Below, one piece after another: positions 55,801 through 63,262 of a stretch of DNA of 64,000 nt. Source of the DNA: Tardibacter sp963781025 (GTDB lineage: Bacteria > Pseudomonadota > Alphaproteobacteria > Sphingomonadales > Sphingomonadaceae). The stretch lies in contig CAWADU010000003.1 in assembly GCA_963781025.1 (NCBI GenBank), forward strand, positions 620,001 to 684,000. Reading direction: 5' to 3'. The first letter of the stretch is position 1. Every line of letters starts with the position of its first letter. The notes under the pieces are model-generated. The model was not told where the DNA came from and did not search any database. It saw only the letters and a program-made list of their open reading frames with translations. A program made the translations under genes and the position numbers.

Positions 55801-56343
55801 TCAGGCGGCGGGTTTCAGAACGTCTTCGCCCTGCTGCCAGTTGCACGGGCAGAGTTCGTCGGATTGCAGCGCGTCGAGGACACGCAGCGTTTCCTGCGGA
55901 TTGCGGCCGACGTTGAGCCCATTGACCGTCACGTGCTGGATGACATTGTCCGGATCGACGATGAAGGTGGCGCGGTACGCGACGCCTGCTTCCGGGGCGA
56001 CGATGCCCAGCGCATTGGCCAGCGTCTTCGAATTGTCGGCAATCCACGGGAAATCGGCGGCGGCCAGGCGTTCATCGGACTTGCGCCATGCGAAATGGAC
56101 ATGGCTGGTGTCGGTCGAAGCGCCGATCAGAACGGCGTCACGATCCTCGAAATCCTTCTTCAGGTCGCCATAGCCGATAATCTCGGTCGGGCAGACGAAG
56201 GTGAAGTCCTTGGGCCAATAGAAGATGATCTTCCACTTGCCGGCATAATCCTTGTCGGTGAGCACTTCATTGTCCGGCAGCGCGGCAATGCCCTGCTGAA
56301 CCGGAACCTTGAACTCGGGAAGCTTGTCTCCAACAGTAAGCAC
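55801..56343 (-). CDS. ahpC: Peroxiredoxin AhpC (typical 2-Cys)
   Basis: 180 residues. Peroxidatic Cys51 in FTFVCPTEI and resolving-type Cys165 with a second Cys167 in DELCPCNWQQGEDVL. It reduces hydrogen peroxide, organic peroxides and peroxynitrite. The presence of CPC (two cysteines) near the C-terminus fits the AhpD-dependent actinobacterial-like AhpC subgroup rather than the AhpF-dependent enteric one. It is divergent from oxyR with a palindrome in between, and ahpD follows downstream. Confidence 0.94.
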   Translation of the reverse strand: MLTVGDKLPEFKVPVQQGIAALPDNEVLTDKDYAGKWKIIFYWPKDFTFVCPTEIIGYGDLKKDFEDRDAVLIGASTDTSHVHFAWRKSDERLAAADFPWIADNSKTLANALGIVAPEAGVAYRATFIVDPDNVIQHVTVNGLNVGRNPQETLRVLDALQSDELCPCNWQQGEDVLKPAA

Positions 56344-56411
56344 TAATGTTCTCCTTTTCGAACCTGGGGTGGGTGGTTTCGCAAGGTGCTTATGGCGGAC
56401 TGGAAAAGAAC

Positions 56412-56442
56412 GATCAAATAGATTATTTAATCTCTATTGATC
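56412..56442. promoter_or_regulatory. Palindrome between ahpC and oxyR, probable OxyR operator
   Basis: GATCAA at 56412-56417 and TTGATC at 56437-56442 are inverted, and inside them TAGATTA faces TAATCTCTA, giving a long AT-rich imperfect inverted repeat in a 113-bp divergent spacer. It contains ATAG and CTAT elements like those of OxyR sites (ATAG-N7-CTAT), though spacing differs from the strict consensus. The oxyR ATG is 14 bases from its right end, so OxyR would also repress itself. Confidence 0.6.
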
Positions 56443-56456
56443 GATTGGAACGATAA

Positions 56457-57356
56457 ATGATTCTTCCGACCCTGAAGCAGCTTCAATATCTGGTGGCGCT
56501 GCACGACCACGGTCATTTCGGCCGGGCGGCGGACGCAACCTTCGTCACCCAATCCACGCTTTCGGCGGGTCTGCGCGAGCTTGAAACAGTGTTGGGCGCT
56601 GTCCTGGTCGAACGCACGCGACGGGTCGTGCGCTTTACGCCGCTGGGCGAGCGCATCGTCGCCAAGGCACGGCGCGTCCTTCGCGAGGCAGAAGAATTGA
56701 CCGATCTGGCCCGCGCGGCCGCAAAGCCGCTGTCCGGCGAGCTGCGTCTTGGCGTGATCCCAACGATCGCGCCGTTCCTGCTGCCAAAGATGCTTCCGCC
56801 ACTTCGGCAGAAATGGCCGGAACTGAAGCTTTATCTGCGCGAGGAAACAACGCCCCAGGCGTGTGAATCACTGGCGCGAGGCAATCTCGACTGCATATTG
56901 CTCGCGCTTCCTTATGCGTGTGGCGACATCGATAACGTCGTGCTCTTTGCGGACCGGCTTTACGTTGCCTTCCCCGCAGGCGGGCTGGACGCGGAAGGGC
57001 CAACTGTGTCGCCCGACGTGATCGTGCCGGAAAGCCTGCTCATGCTTGAAGATGGGCATTGCCTGAAGGACCATGCGCTCGCGGCGTGCAACCGGCCCGA
57101 GCTGCGCGCGGAGGCGCATATGCTCGGGACCTCGCTCCATACGCTGGTGCAGATGGTGGACAATGGTCTCGGCGTGACCCTGCTGCCGAAGATGGCGATC
57201 GACGCCGGGGTGCTGGATGGAACGACCGTTGATGCGCGGCCCCTGAACGCGGACCACCCCTCGCGCGACATCGCGCTTGTCTGGCGCGCCAACAGCCCTC
57301 GCGCGAAGGAATTCCATCTGCTGGCGGACGAACTGAAATCGGCGATGATGGAATAG
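56457..57356 (+). CDS. oxyR: Hydrogen-peroxide-sensing LysR regulator
   Basis: 299 residues. Winged-helix domain LKQLQYLVALHDHGHFGRAADAT with the recognition helix QSTLSAGLRELETV, then the effector domain. The OxyR redox pair is Cys202 and Cys211 in GHCLKDHALAACN, spaced nine apart as in Escherichia coli OxyR (Cys199/208), in contrast to general LysR proteins. It activates peroxide-defence genes on disulfide formation. It is divergent from ahpC-ahpD, its likely targets. Confidence 0.95.
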   Translation: MILPTLKQLQYLVALHDHGHFGRAADATFVTQSTLSAGLRELETVLGAVLVERTRRVVRFTPLGERIVAKARRVLREAEELTDLARAAAKPLSGELRLGVIPTIAPFLLPKMLPPLRQKWPELKLYLREETTPQACESLARGNLDCILLALPYACGDIDNVVLFADRLYVAFPAGGLDAEGPTVSPDVIVPESLLMLEDGHCLKDHALAACNRPELRAEAHMLGTSLHTLVQMVDNGLGVTLLPKMAIDAGVLDGTTVDARPLNADHPSRDIALVWRANSPRAKEFHLLADELKSAMME

Positions 57357-57383
57357 ATGCCCGGCTCCCCGTTGCCTTAACCG

Positions 57384-57833
57384 TCATCCTGCGGGGTGGC
57401 CCCATTTCTCAGCCGCCTTATCGTCTTCGGCCCGCGCATCGACCCAATGTCGCGTGCCGTCGGCGAATTCCTCAAGTTTCCAGAAGGGAGCCTTCGTCTT
57501 CAGCCAGTCGATCAGGAAGGCGCACGCCTCAAGCGCCGCTTGCCGGCGCTGGCTGGAAACGGCGACGAGCACGATGCGCGCGCCCGCCTCAAGCCTGCCG
57601 ACCCGGTGGATGATGGTGCCTGCAATGATCGGCCAGCGCCGTTCAGCCTCCGCCGCGATCTCGGCCAGCGCCGCTTCGGTCATCGCCGGGTAATGCTCAA
57701 GCGTCATTGCGACAAGGCCGCTGTCGCCACGCACGACCCCGGTGAAGCTCGCGACCGCACCGGCGCCGCTTTCCAGCCGCGCCAGCTCCTGGCCGGGGTC
57801 GAAATCGTTCGCGCTGATACGGACGCGGATCAC
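57384..57833 (-). CDS. moaE: Molybdopterin synthase catalytic subunit MoaE
   Basis: 149 residues. It makes molybdopterin from precursor Z using sulfur carried by MoaD. Family motifs GAVASFTGVVR, LEHYPAMTEAAL, IIHRVGRLEAGARIVLVAVSS, the catalytic lysine in KTKAPFWKLEEF and WVDAR. Overlaps the moaD stop by 4 bases (minus strand). The gene is the end of the rnc-era-pgsA-moa group. Confidence 0.93.
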   Translation of the reverse strand: MIRVRISANDFDPGQELARLESGAGAVASFTGVVRGDSGLVAMTLEHYPAMTEAALAEIAAEAERRWPIIAGTIIHRVGRLEAGARIVLVAVSSQRRQAALEACAFLIDWLKTKAPFWKLEEFADGTRHWVDARAEDDKAAEKWGHPAG

Positions 57834-58084
57834 CCGCCCGTCACCGGGGGGAAGATGGCCACCTCGCGGGCCTCGTCAAGCGGCGCATCGAAGTCGACGA
57901 ACTTCTGGTCCACCGCAACGCGCAGCCGGGCAGGGTCGGCCAGCGCTTCGGCATGGCCCGCGCTCTGTTCCTTCAGCCATTGGATGAGCGCCGCCACGGT
58001 ATTGACTTGACCGGGCAGGGTGATCGTTTCGCTGTCCCTGCCGATTTTCTCGCGAACCCAGGCGAAATAGAGCAGTTGCATCAT
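57830..58084 (-). CDS. moaD: Molybdopterin synthase sulfur-carrier subunit MoaD
   Basis: 84 residues with a ubiquitin-like beta-grasp pattern and the required C-terminal Gly-Gly (FPPVTGG), which carries the thiocarboxylate. It is adjacent to moaE, with which it overlaps, and starts 3 bases after pgsA ends. Both genes lie downstream of pgsA on the same strand. Confidence 0.92.
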   Translation of the reverse strand: MMQLLYFAWVREKIGRDSETITLPGQVNTVAALIQWLKEQSAGHAEALADPARLRVAVDQKFVDFDAPLDEAREVAIFPPVTGG

Positions 58085-58087
58085 GGC

Positions 58088-58645
58088 CTAGCTCATATGC
58101 TTCAGGCCGACCCGCATATAGTCCCATCCGGTGACGAGGGTGAGGATCGCGGCGGCCCACAGGCAGATAATGCCGATCTGGTGCACGATTGGCCAGTTGG
58201 TGAGCGCGCCCGCCAGCAGCAGGGCGCCGAGGGCGACCATCTGTAAAGCCGTTTTCCATTTCGCGAGGCGGCTGACCGGTACGGATATCTGGAGGCCGGC
58301 CAGAAACTCCCTGAGGCCCGACACGGTTATTTCCCTCAGCAGGATGATGAGCGCGGCGATCACGTGCCAGCCGCCGATGCGATTGTCGGGCGCTGCGATC
58401 AGCATCACGATCACGGCGGCGATCATGATCTTGTCGGCGATGGGATCGAGGAACTGGCCCAATTTCGACACGGTGCCATGGGCTCGCGCCAGATAGCCAT
58501 CAAAATAATCGGTGATGCCCGCAAGGCAATAAAGGCCGAATGCCAGTGCATAGCCAAGCCAGCCGGCATTCCACATCAACGCCACCAGCAGCGGCACGGC
58601 AAAGATGCGGGACAAGGTGAGGAGGTTGGGAAGGGAAGTCAGCAC
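58088..58645 (-). CDS. pgsA: CDP-diacylglycerol-glycerol-3-phosphate 3-phosphatidyltransferase
   Basis: 185 residues, four membrane helices. The CDP-alcohol phosphotransferase motif is split over GITDYFDGYLARAHGTVSK and LGQFLDPIADKI, with the conserved Asp residues. It makes phosphatidylglycerol phosphate, precursor of phosphatidylglycerol, the substrate of the MprF enzyme encoded at 25093. It lies between the era-linked small protein gene and moaD. Confidence 0.92.
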   Translation of the reverse strand: MLTSLPNLLTLSRIFAVPLLVALMWNAGWLGYALAFGLYCLAGITDYFDGYLARAHGTVSKLGQFLDPIADKIMIAAVIVMLIAAPDNRIGGWHVIAALIILLREITVSGLREFLAGLQISVPVSRLAKWKTALQMVALGALLLAGALTNWPIVHQIGIICLWAAAILTLVTGWDYMRVGLKHMS

Positions 58646-58677
58646 GGAACTTTGTCTACGCTTTCAAACGCCTCGGC

Positions 58678-59058
58678 TCAATCGCCCTGTTTGGCATCGC
58701 CATGGCGCACGTACAGCATGCGCCGCCCGTTGGACTGGGTTTCTAGTGCAAGTTCGCCGTCGCCGCTTTTCGTGACTGTCAGATGGAGGGCATCGAAAGC
58801 CTGGACTGCCTCATAGCCGGGCTTGGGTCTGTCCGATTCGAGCAGCACATGGCTTTTGTCTTCGCGCCATTTCCCTTCCGCGAACACATCAAGAGCACCA
58901 TAGGCGAGATAGAATTGGAAACGCCCGTCGGGCCGCAACAGCAGCTCAGATCCCGTCTCCATCACGCCCTCCAGATAATAATGCCCTTCGACGCCTGCCG
59001 CTTCGGCGGGTGCAGCCATGCCCAGCGCAATCGCGGCAAGGGCGGGGAGCCGCCTCAT
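58678..59058 (-). CDS. Small secreted protein of unknown function
   Basis: 126 residues from ATG 59058, where the start overlaps the era stop (ATGA). A signal peptide is clear (MRRLPALAAIALGMAAPAEAA) and the mature protein is mostly beta (FYLAYGALDVF, HVLLESDRPKPGYEAV). No domain is recognised. It is in the operon downstream of era, upstream of pgsA. The reading frame is open further upstream, but only in an overlap with era, without signal peptide. Confidence 0.72.
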   Translation of the reverse strand: MRRLPALAAIALGMAAPAEAAGVEGHYYLEGVMETGSELLLRPDGRFQFYLAYGALDVFAEGKWREDKSHVLLESDRPKPGYEAVQAFDALHLTVTKSGDGELALETQSNGRRMLYVRHGDAKQGD

Positions 59059-59948
59059 TCCACCCAGTCGAGACCCATGTCGCGATAGACGCCGCGATCT
59101 TCGGCCCAATCGGGCTTCACCTTGACGTGCAGGAAAAGGTGAACCTTGCGGCCGAGCTGCGTGGACAGTTCCTCCCGCGCGGCCTGGCCCAGCTGCTTGA
59201 TCCGGCTGCCGCCCTTGCCGAGAACGATCGCCCGCTGACTTTCGCGCGCCACCAGTATCTGCTGATGGATGGCAACGGAACCGTCGCGCCGTTCTTCCCA
59301 TTTCTCGATCTCGACGGTCGAATCATAGGGAAGCTCTTCGTGAAGCTGAAGGTAGAGCTGTTCGCGCGTGATCTCGGCTGAAAGCAGGCGGGTGGTAACG
59401 TCCGACACCTGGTCTTCGGGGAAATGCCACGGGCCTTCGGGCATCCGGTTGGCCAGCGCGCGCTTCAGGTCGGCGATGCCGTCACCGGTCGTGGCCGACA
59501 CCATGAAGATTTCGTCGAACTCAACCTTTTCCAATATCTTCTGGGTAAGGATGAGGAGCTTTTCCTTGGCCGTGACGTCGACCTTGTTGAGCACCAGGAA
59601 CTTGCTTCCGGCGCGCCTGGCTAGGCTTTCCAGAATTGCGCCGACCTGTTCGCGCAAGCCTGCCTTGGCATCGACGACCAGCGCGACCACGTCGGCGTCC
59701 TGTGCGCCTTCCCAGGCAGCGGCGACCATTGCCCGGTCGAGCCGGCGGCGCGGTGCGAAAATGCCCGGCGTGTCGACCAGCATTAACTGCGCTTCGCCTT
59801 CGATGGCGATTCCCATCAGCCGTGTCCGCGTCGTCTGCACTTTAGGACTGACGATGGCGACCTTCTGGCCGACCAGCGCGTTCGTAAGGGTCGATTTTCC
59901 GGCATTGGGGGCACCCACAATGGCGACGACGCCGCAATGCGCCGTCAT
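59055..59948 (-). CDS. era: GTPase Era
   Basis: 297 residues. GTPase motifs: G1 GAPNAGKST, G2-region QTTRTRLMG, G3 DTPG, G4 NKVD. C-terminal KH domain with VLGKGGSRIKQLGQAAREEL binds the 3' end of 16S rRNA during 30S assembly. The gene overlaps rnc upstream by 4 bases and the small secreted protein downstream, a classical rnc-era order. Confidence 0.96.
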   Translation of the reverse strand: MTAHCGVVAIVGAPNAGKSTLTNALVGQKVAIVSPKVQTTRTRLMGIAIEGEAQLMLVDTPGIFAPRRRLDRAMVAAAWEGAQDADVVALVVDAKAGLREQVGAILESLARRAGSKFLVLNKVDVTAKEKLLILTQKILEKVEFDEIFMVSATTGDGIADLKRALANRMPEGPWHFPEDQVSDVTTRLLSAEITREQLYLQLHEELPYDSTVEIEKWEERRDGSVAIHQQILVARESQRAIVLGKGGSRIKQLGQAAREELSTQLGRKVHLFLHVKVKPDWAEDRGVYRDMGLDWVE

Positions 59949-60616
59949 GGGTTCAATTGCCTCAGCATGGCAGCGGCGGCCTTGGTTTCGGCGTCCTGTT
60001 TGGAGCCGCCTTCGGCCTGTACGGGTTCATATCCCTTGATCACAACTTCAACCTCGAAACGGGGCGCATGATGCGCGCCATGGCGGCGGACGAGCCGGTA
60101 TTCGGGAGTAGGCAGGTTCTTGGACGCTGCCCATTCCTGAAGGCCCGACTTTGGATGTTTGGGGGCCGCGGTCTGGTCTTCCAGCCGACTCGCCCAGTGC
60201 TTTCTGATGAAATGATCCGCCGGCTTCATGCCGCCGTCCAGAACGAGCGCGCCGATCAGGGCTTCCGTTACATCGCCGAGCACATTGTCGCTTTCGATGG
60301 CGCCATCCTCGCGCGCCTGACGGCCCAGCTTCAGATGTTGCCGCAGGCCCGGTCCCAGCCCACGCGCGACATCGGCGCAGACCGTGCCTGCAACCAGGGC
60401 GTTGAGACGGCGGGAAAGCTTGCCTTCCGGTTCGTCGGGGAAACGTTCGAACAGCCACCGCGCGACGACAAGTCCCAGCACGCGGTCGCCCAGAAATTCG
60501 AGCCGCTGATAGTCAGGCTGGCCGTGGCTCGAGTGGGTCAGGGCCTGAACGAGCAGCCTTTCATCGCCGAAGCGATGATCGAGCGCACTCTCGGCCCATT
60601 TCAGAAGATCGCTCAA
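59945..60616 (-). CDS. rnc: Ribonuclease III
   Basis: 223 residues from TTG 60616, chosen because it overlaps the lepB stop by 4 bases (TTGA) and gives the normal N-terminal distance to the catalytic region. The frame is open to an ATG at 60676, but that would overlap lepB by 64 bases. Catalytic motif RLEFLGDRVLGLV and the second acidic segment DVTEALIGALVLDGGM; the C-terminal double-stranded RNA-binding domain has the basic KQDAETKAAAAML helix. It processes rRNA precursors and regulatory dsRNA. Confidence 0.93.
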   Translation of the reverse strand: MSDLLKWAESALDHRFGDERLLVQALTHSSHGQPDYQRLEFLGDRVLGLVVARWLFERFPDEPEGKLSRRLNALVAGTVCADVARGLGPGLRQHLKLGRQAREDGAIESDNVLGDVTEALIGALVLDGGMKPADHFIRKHWASRLEDQTAAPKHPKSGLQEWAASKNLPTPEYRLVRRHGAHHAPRFEVEVVIKGYEPVQAEGGSKQDAETKAAAAMLRQLNP

Positions 60617-61482
60617 AACGTGCGGCCGATCCGTTCCCAGCGGATGGCGGTGAACCATGTCCACGGTTTCAGCCACTCGGCGGAGCCGTCGGTCGAAAAG
60701 AAGGTGATGGTCGCTCGGCCGACGATGTTCTCGGCCGGAACGAAGCCCACGCCGCCGCCTTCGTCCGCCACCGGGAAGCGGCTGTCCGCGCTGTCGTCGC
60801 GATTGTCGCCCATCATGAAATAATGGTCTTCGGGAACGACATAGACATCCGTGTTGTCGCCCGCGCCGTCCGGCAATTGGTCCAGCACGTCATAGGACGC
60901 GCCATTGGGCAGCGTCTCGCGATAGCGCGGGTAATGACATTCCACAGTGCCGTTGGGCATTTCGAAGCGGAAATTGGGCGCGCCATATTGTCCGCGGCAG
61001 GTGGTGTTGGGCGAAGCGCGTTCGACGAAATCCGCGACTTTCATCTTGGGCACGGCCTCGCCGTTGATGAACAACTGCCCGTTCTTCATCTGGATGATGT
61101 CGCCGGGCAGGCCGATCACGCGCTTGATGTAATCCTGCTGGTTATCTTTCGGATATTTGAAAACGACGATATCGCCCCGATTGGGTTCGCCCGACGGGAT
61201 GCGTCCGGAAATCGGCACGATCCCGAACGGAAAGCTGTAGCGGCTGTATCCATAGGGCCATTTGGCCACGAAAAGATAATCGCCGACCAGCAATCGCGGC
61301 AACATCGACTCGGAGGGGATGTTGAAGGGAGCGAGAAGAAAACTTCTCAGCGCAACCGCCAGAAGGCCGACGGTCAGCAAAAACCGCAGCGTTTCAAGGA
61401 TCGAGTTTTTTTGTTCACCTTTTCGGTGATCCGGCAGGGCGGTGGTGGCCGCCTCATCGTCTGCTTGCACTGGGTCCGACAT
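60613..61482 (-). CDS. lepB: Signal peptidase I
   Basis: 289 residues. N-terminal transmembrane segment (ILETLRFLLTVGLLAVALRSFLL) after a charged tail. Catalytic Ser in IPSESMLPRLLVGDYL and Lys in DYIKRVIGLPGD; box E GDNRDDSADSR. It removes signal peptides of secreted proteins at the periplasmic face. It is the first gene of the lepB-rnc-era operon and is divergent from pgi. Confidence 0.95.
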   Translation of the reverse strand: MSDPVQADDEAATTALPDHRKGEQKNSILETLRFLLTVGLLAVALRSFLLAPFNIPSESMLPRLLVGDYLFVAKWPYGYSRYSFPFGIVPISGRIPSGEPNRGDIVVFKYPKDNQQDYIKRVIGLPGDIIQMKNGQLFINGEAVPKMKVADFVERASPNTTCRGQYGAPNFRFEMPNGTVECHYPRYRETLPNGASYDVLDQLPDGAGDNTDVYVVPEDHYFMMGDNRDDSADSRFPVADEGGGVGFVPAENIVGRATITFFSTDGSAEWLKPWTWFTAIRWERIGRTF

Positions 61483-61588
61483 TCTGCCCCTTTCCTAGGG
61501 CAATCTGATAGTGTCAAGGCGGGCTGCAGCATAGTCGCGCGATGTATATGCTTTAAGATCATGGCATTTGCGCCTTGGGAGTTCGTTC

Positions 61589-63262
61589 ATGAAAGCTGGC
61601 CGGCAGGACTTATCTATCTGGAAAAGCATCGCGGATGCGCCGCGACCGGCGGTTTCAGCGTTGTTCGAGACCGACAATGACCGGCTTGGCCGGATGACGG
61701 TCGAGGACGCCGGATTGCTGTTCGACCTGTCAAAGACCCATCTTGACGAAAATCTGGTCCGACTGTTCAGCGACCTCGCGGAGGCGCAAGATTTTGCCTC
61801 GATGCGCGACCGGCTGTTTGCCGGCGAGGTCGTGAACCTTTCCGAAAATCGCGCGGCCGAACACGCGGCCGAGCGGGGCTCCGGCAAGCCGGATAGCGTT
61901 GAACACGCCGCCGCCGCCCATGCCCGGATGCGCGCGTTGATCGACGTGATCGAGGCCGAGGCGTTGGGTCCGATCCGTCATGTGCTGCACATCGGCATCG
62001 GCGGCTCGGCGCTTGGACCTGCGCTTCTGGTCGACGCGCTTGGCCGGGAATCCGGTCGTTATGAGGTCGCGGTCGTTTCCAACGTCGACGGGCATGCGCT
62101 TGAGCGGGTGTTCGATCGCTTCGATCCTGAAACAACGCTCATCGTCATCGCGTCGAAGACCTTCACGACCACAGAAACCATGCTCAACGCCCAAAGCGCG
62201 CTGGCCTGGCTGGCGGAAAACGGCGTCGAGGATCCCTATGGGCGGGTGATCGGGCTGACCGCCAGCCCCGAACGCGCGGTGGAATTCGGGATCGATGAAA
62301 CCCGTATCCTGCCATTCTCCGAAACCGTCGGCGGACGCTATTCGCTATGGTCGGCCATCGGCTTTCCGGCGGCGCTGGCGCTCGGCTGGGATTCTTTCGA
62401 ACAGATGCTGGAGGGCGCGGCCCTGATGGACCGGCATTTTCGGTTCGCGCCGGCCGAAAAGAATGCGCCGCTGCTGGCTGCGTTCGCCGACCTTTATTAC
62501 GCGCGCGGCAGGGGCGCGGAAACGCGAGCGGTGTTCGCCTACGACGAACGGCTGCGGCTGCTGCCGTCGTACCTCCAGCAACTGGAAATGGAGAGCAACG
62601 GCAAGTCGGTGACCGCGTCGGGCGATCCTGTGGATGAGCCGACCGCGCCGATCACCTGGGGCGGCATCGGCACCGACGCACAGCACGCCGTCTTCCAGTT
62701 GCTTCACCAGGGCACGCATCTGACACCAGTGGAATTTCTCGCCGTCACCCAACCCGGCCATGCGCTGGATCCGGCGCATCACCGCCAGCTTCTCGCCAAC
62801 TGCTTTGCCCAGGGCGCGGCGCTGATGCGGGGGCGGACATTCAAGGAAGCGCTGGCCAAATCGGGCGGAGAGCCGGCGCTTGCCCGCGCCAAGACGTTTT
62901 CGGGGGACCGCCCATCGGTTACGATATTGCTCGACCGGCTCGATCCGGCGACGCTGGGCGCGCTGATCGCCTTTTACGAGCATCGGACATTTTCCAACGC
63001 GGCGCTGATGGGCATCAATCCGTTCGACCAATGGGGTGTCGAGCTAGGCAAGGAAATCGCCAAAACGATCGAGGCCGAGCTGGACGGGGAGGGGGAAGGC
63101 GGCTTCGACCCATCCACCCGCGCGCTGATAGCCCGGACGCTCGGGCGAAAAATCGTCCATTGTCATCCAACTGAAACAATTGGACAATCTAGTGTTTACC
63201 CTCTCGCTCTAGAAGGCGTCCCCGGGTGCAGCCGAGCCTGCACGGCAAGTGGGGTCGTATGA
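61589..63262 (+). CDS. pgi: Glucose-6-phosphate isomerase, doubtful C-terminal extension
   Basis: 557 residues as read from ATG 61589 (GGGAG about 7 bases upstream); TTG 61568 is also in frame. Interconverts glucose-6-phosphate and fructose-6-phosphate. Sugar-phosphate-binding GIGGSALGP, SKTFTTTETMLNA, SETVGGRYSLWSAIG and the catalytic segment ESNGKSVTASG are present, and GGIGTDAQHAVFQLLHQGTH is the family signature. The last 40 or so residues (from about GRKIVHCHPTETIG) look non-homologous, AT-rich and intergenic-like; most family members end near ALIARTLG. A lost stop or an indel close to 63140 is suspected. The stop TGA overlaps the ATG of the sensor gene (63259). Confidence 0.9.
   Translation: MKAGRQDLSIWKSIADAPRPAVSALFETDNDRLGRMTVEDAGLLFDLSKTHLDENLVRLFSDLAEAQDFASMRDRLFAGEVVNLSENRAAEHAAERGSGKPDSVEHAAAAHARMRALIDVIEAEALGPIRHVLHIGIGGSALGPALLVDALGRESGRYEVAVVSNVDGHALERVFDRFDPETTLIVIASKTFTTTETMLNAQSALAWLAENGVEDPYGRVIGLTASPERAVEFGIDETRILPFSETVGGRYSLWSAIGFPAALALGWDSFEQMLEGAALMDRHFRFAPAEKNAPLLAAFADLYYARGRGAETRAVFAYDERLRLLPSYLQQLEMESNGKSVTASGDPVDEPTAPITWGGIGTDAQHAVFQLLHQGTHLTPVEFLAVTQPGHALDPAHHRQLLANCFAQGAALMRGRTFKEALAKSGGEPALARAKTFSGDRPSVTILLDRLDPATLGALIAFYEHRTFSNAALMGINPFDQWGVELGKEIAKTIEAELDGEGEGGFDPSTRALIARTLGRKIVHCHPTETIGQSSVYPLALEGVPGCSRACTASGVV
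63159..63188 (+). terminator. Inverted repeat at the end of pgi, possible terminator
   Basis: ATTGTC at 63159-63164 faces GACAAT at 63183-63188, and CCAA faces TTGG inside it, in a locally AT-rich stretch. It lies inside the extended pgi reading frame and supports the view that the true pgi stop is upstream. Confidence 0.35.
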
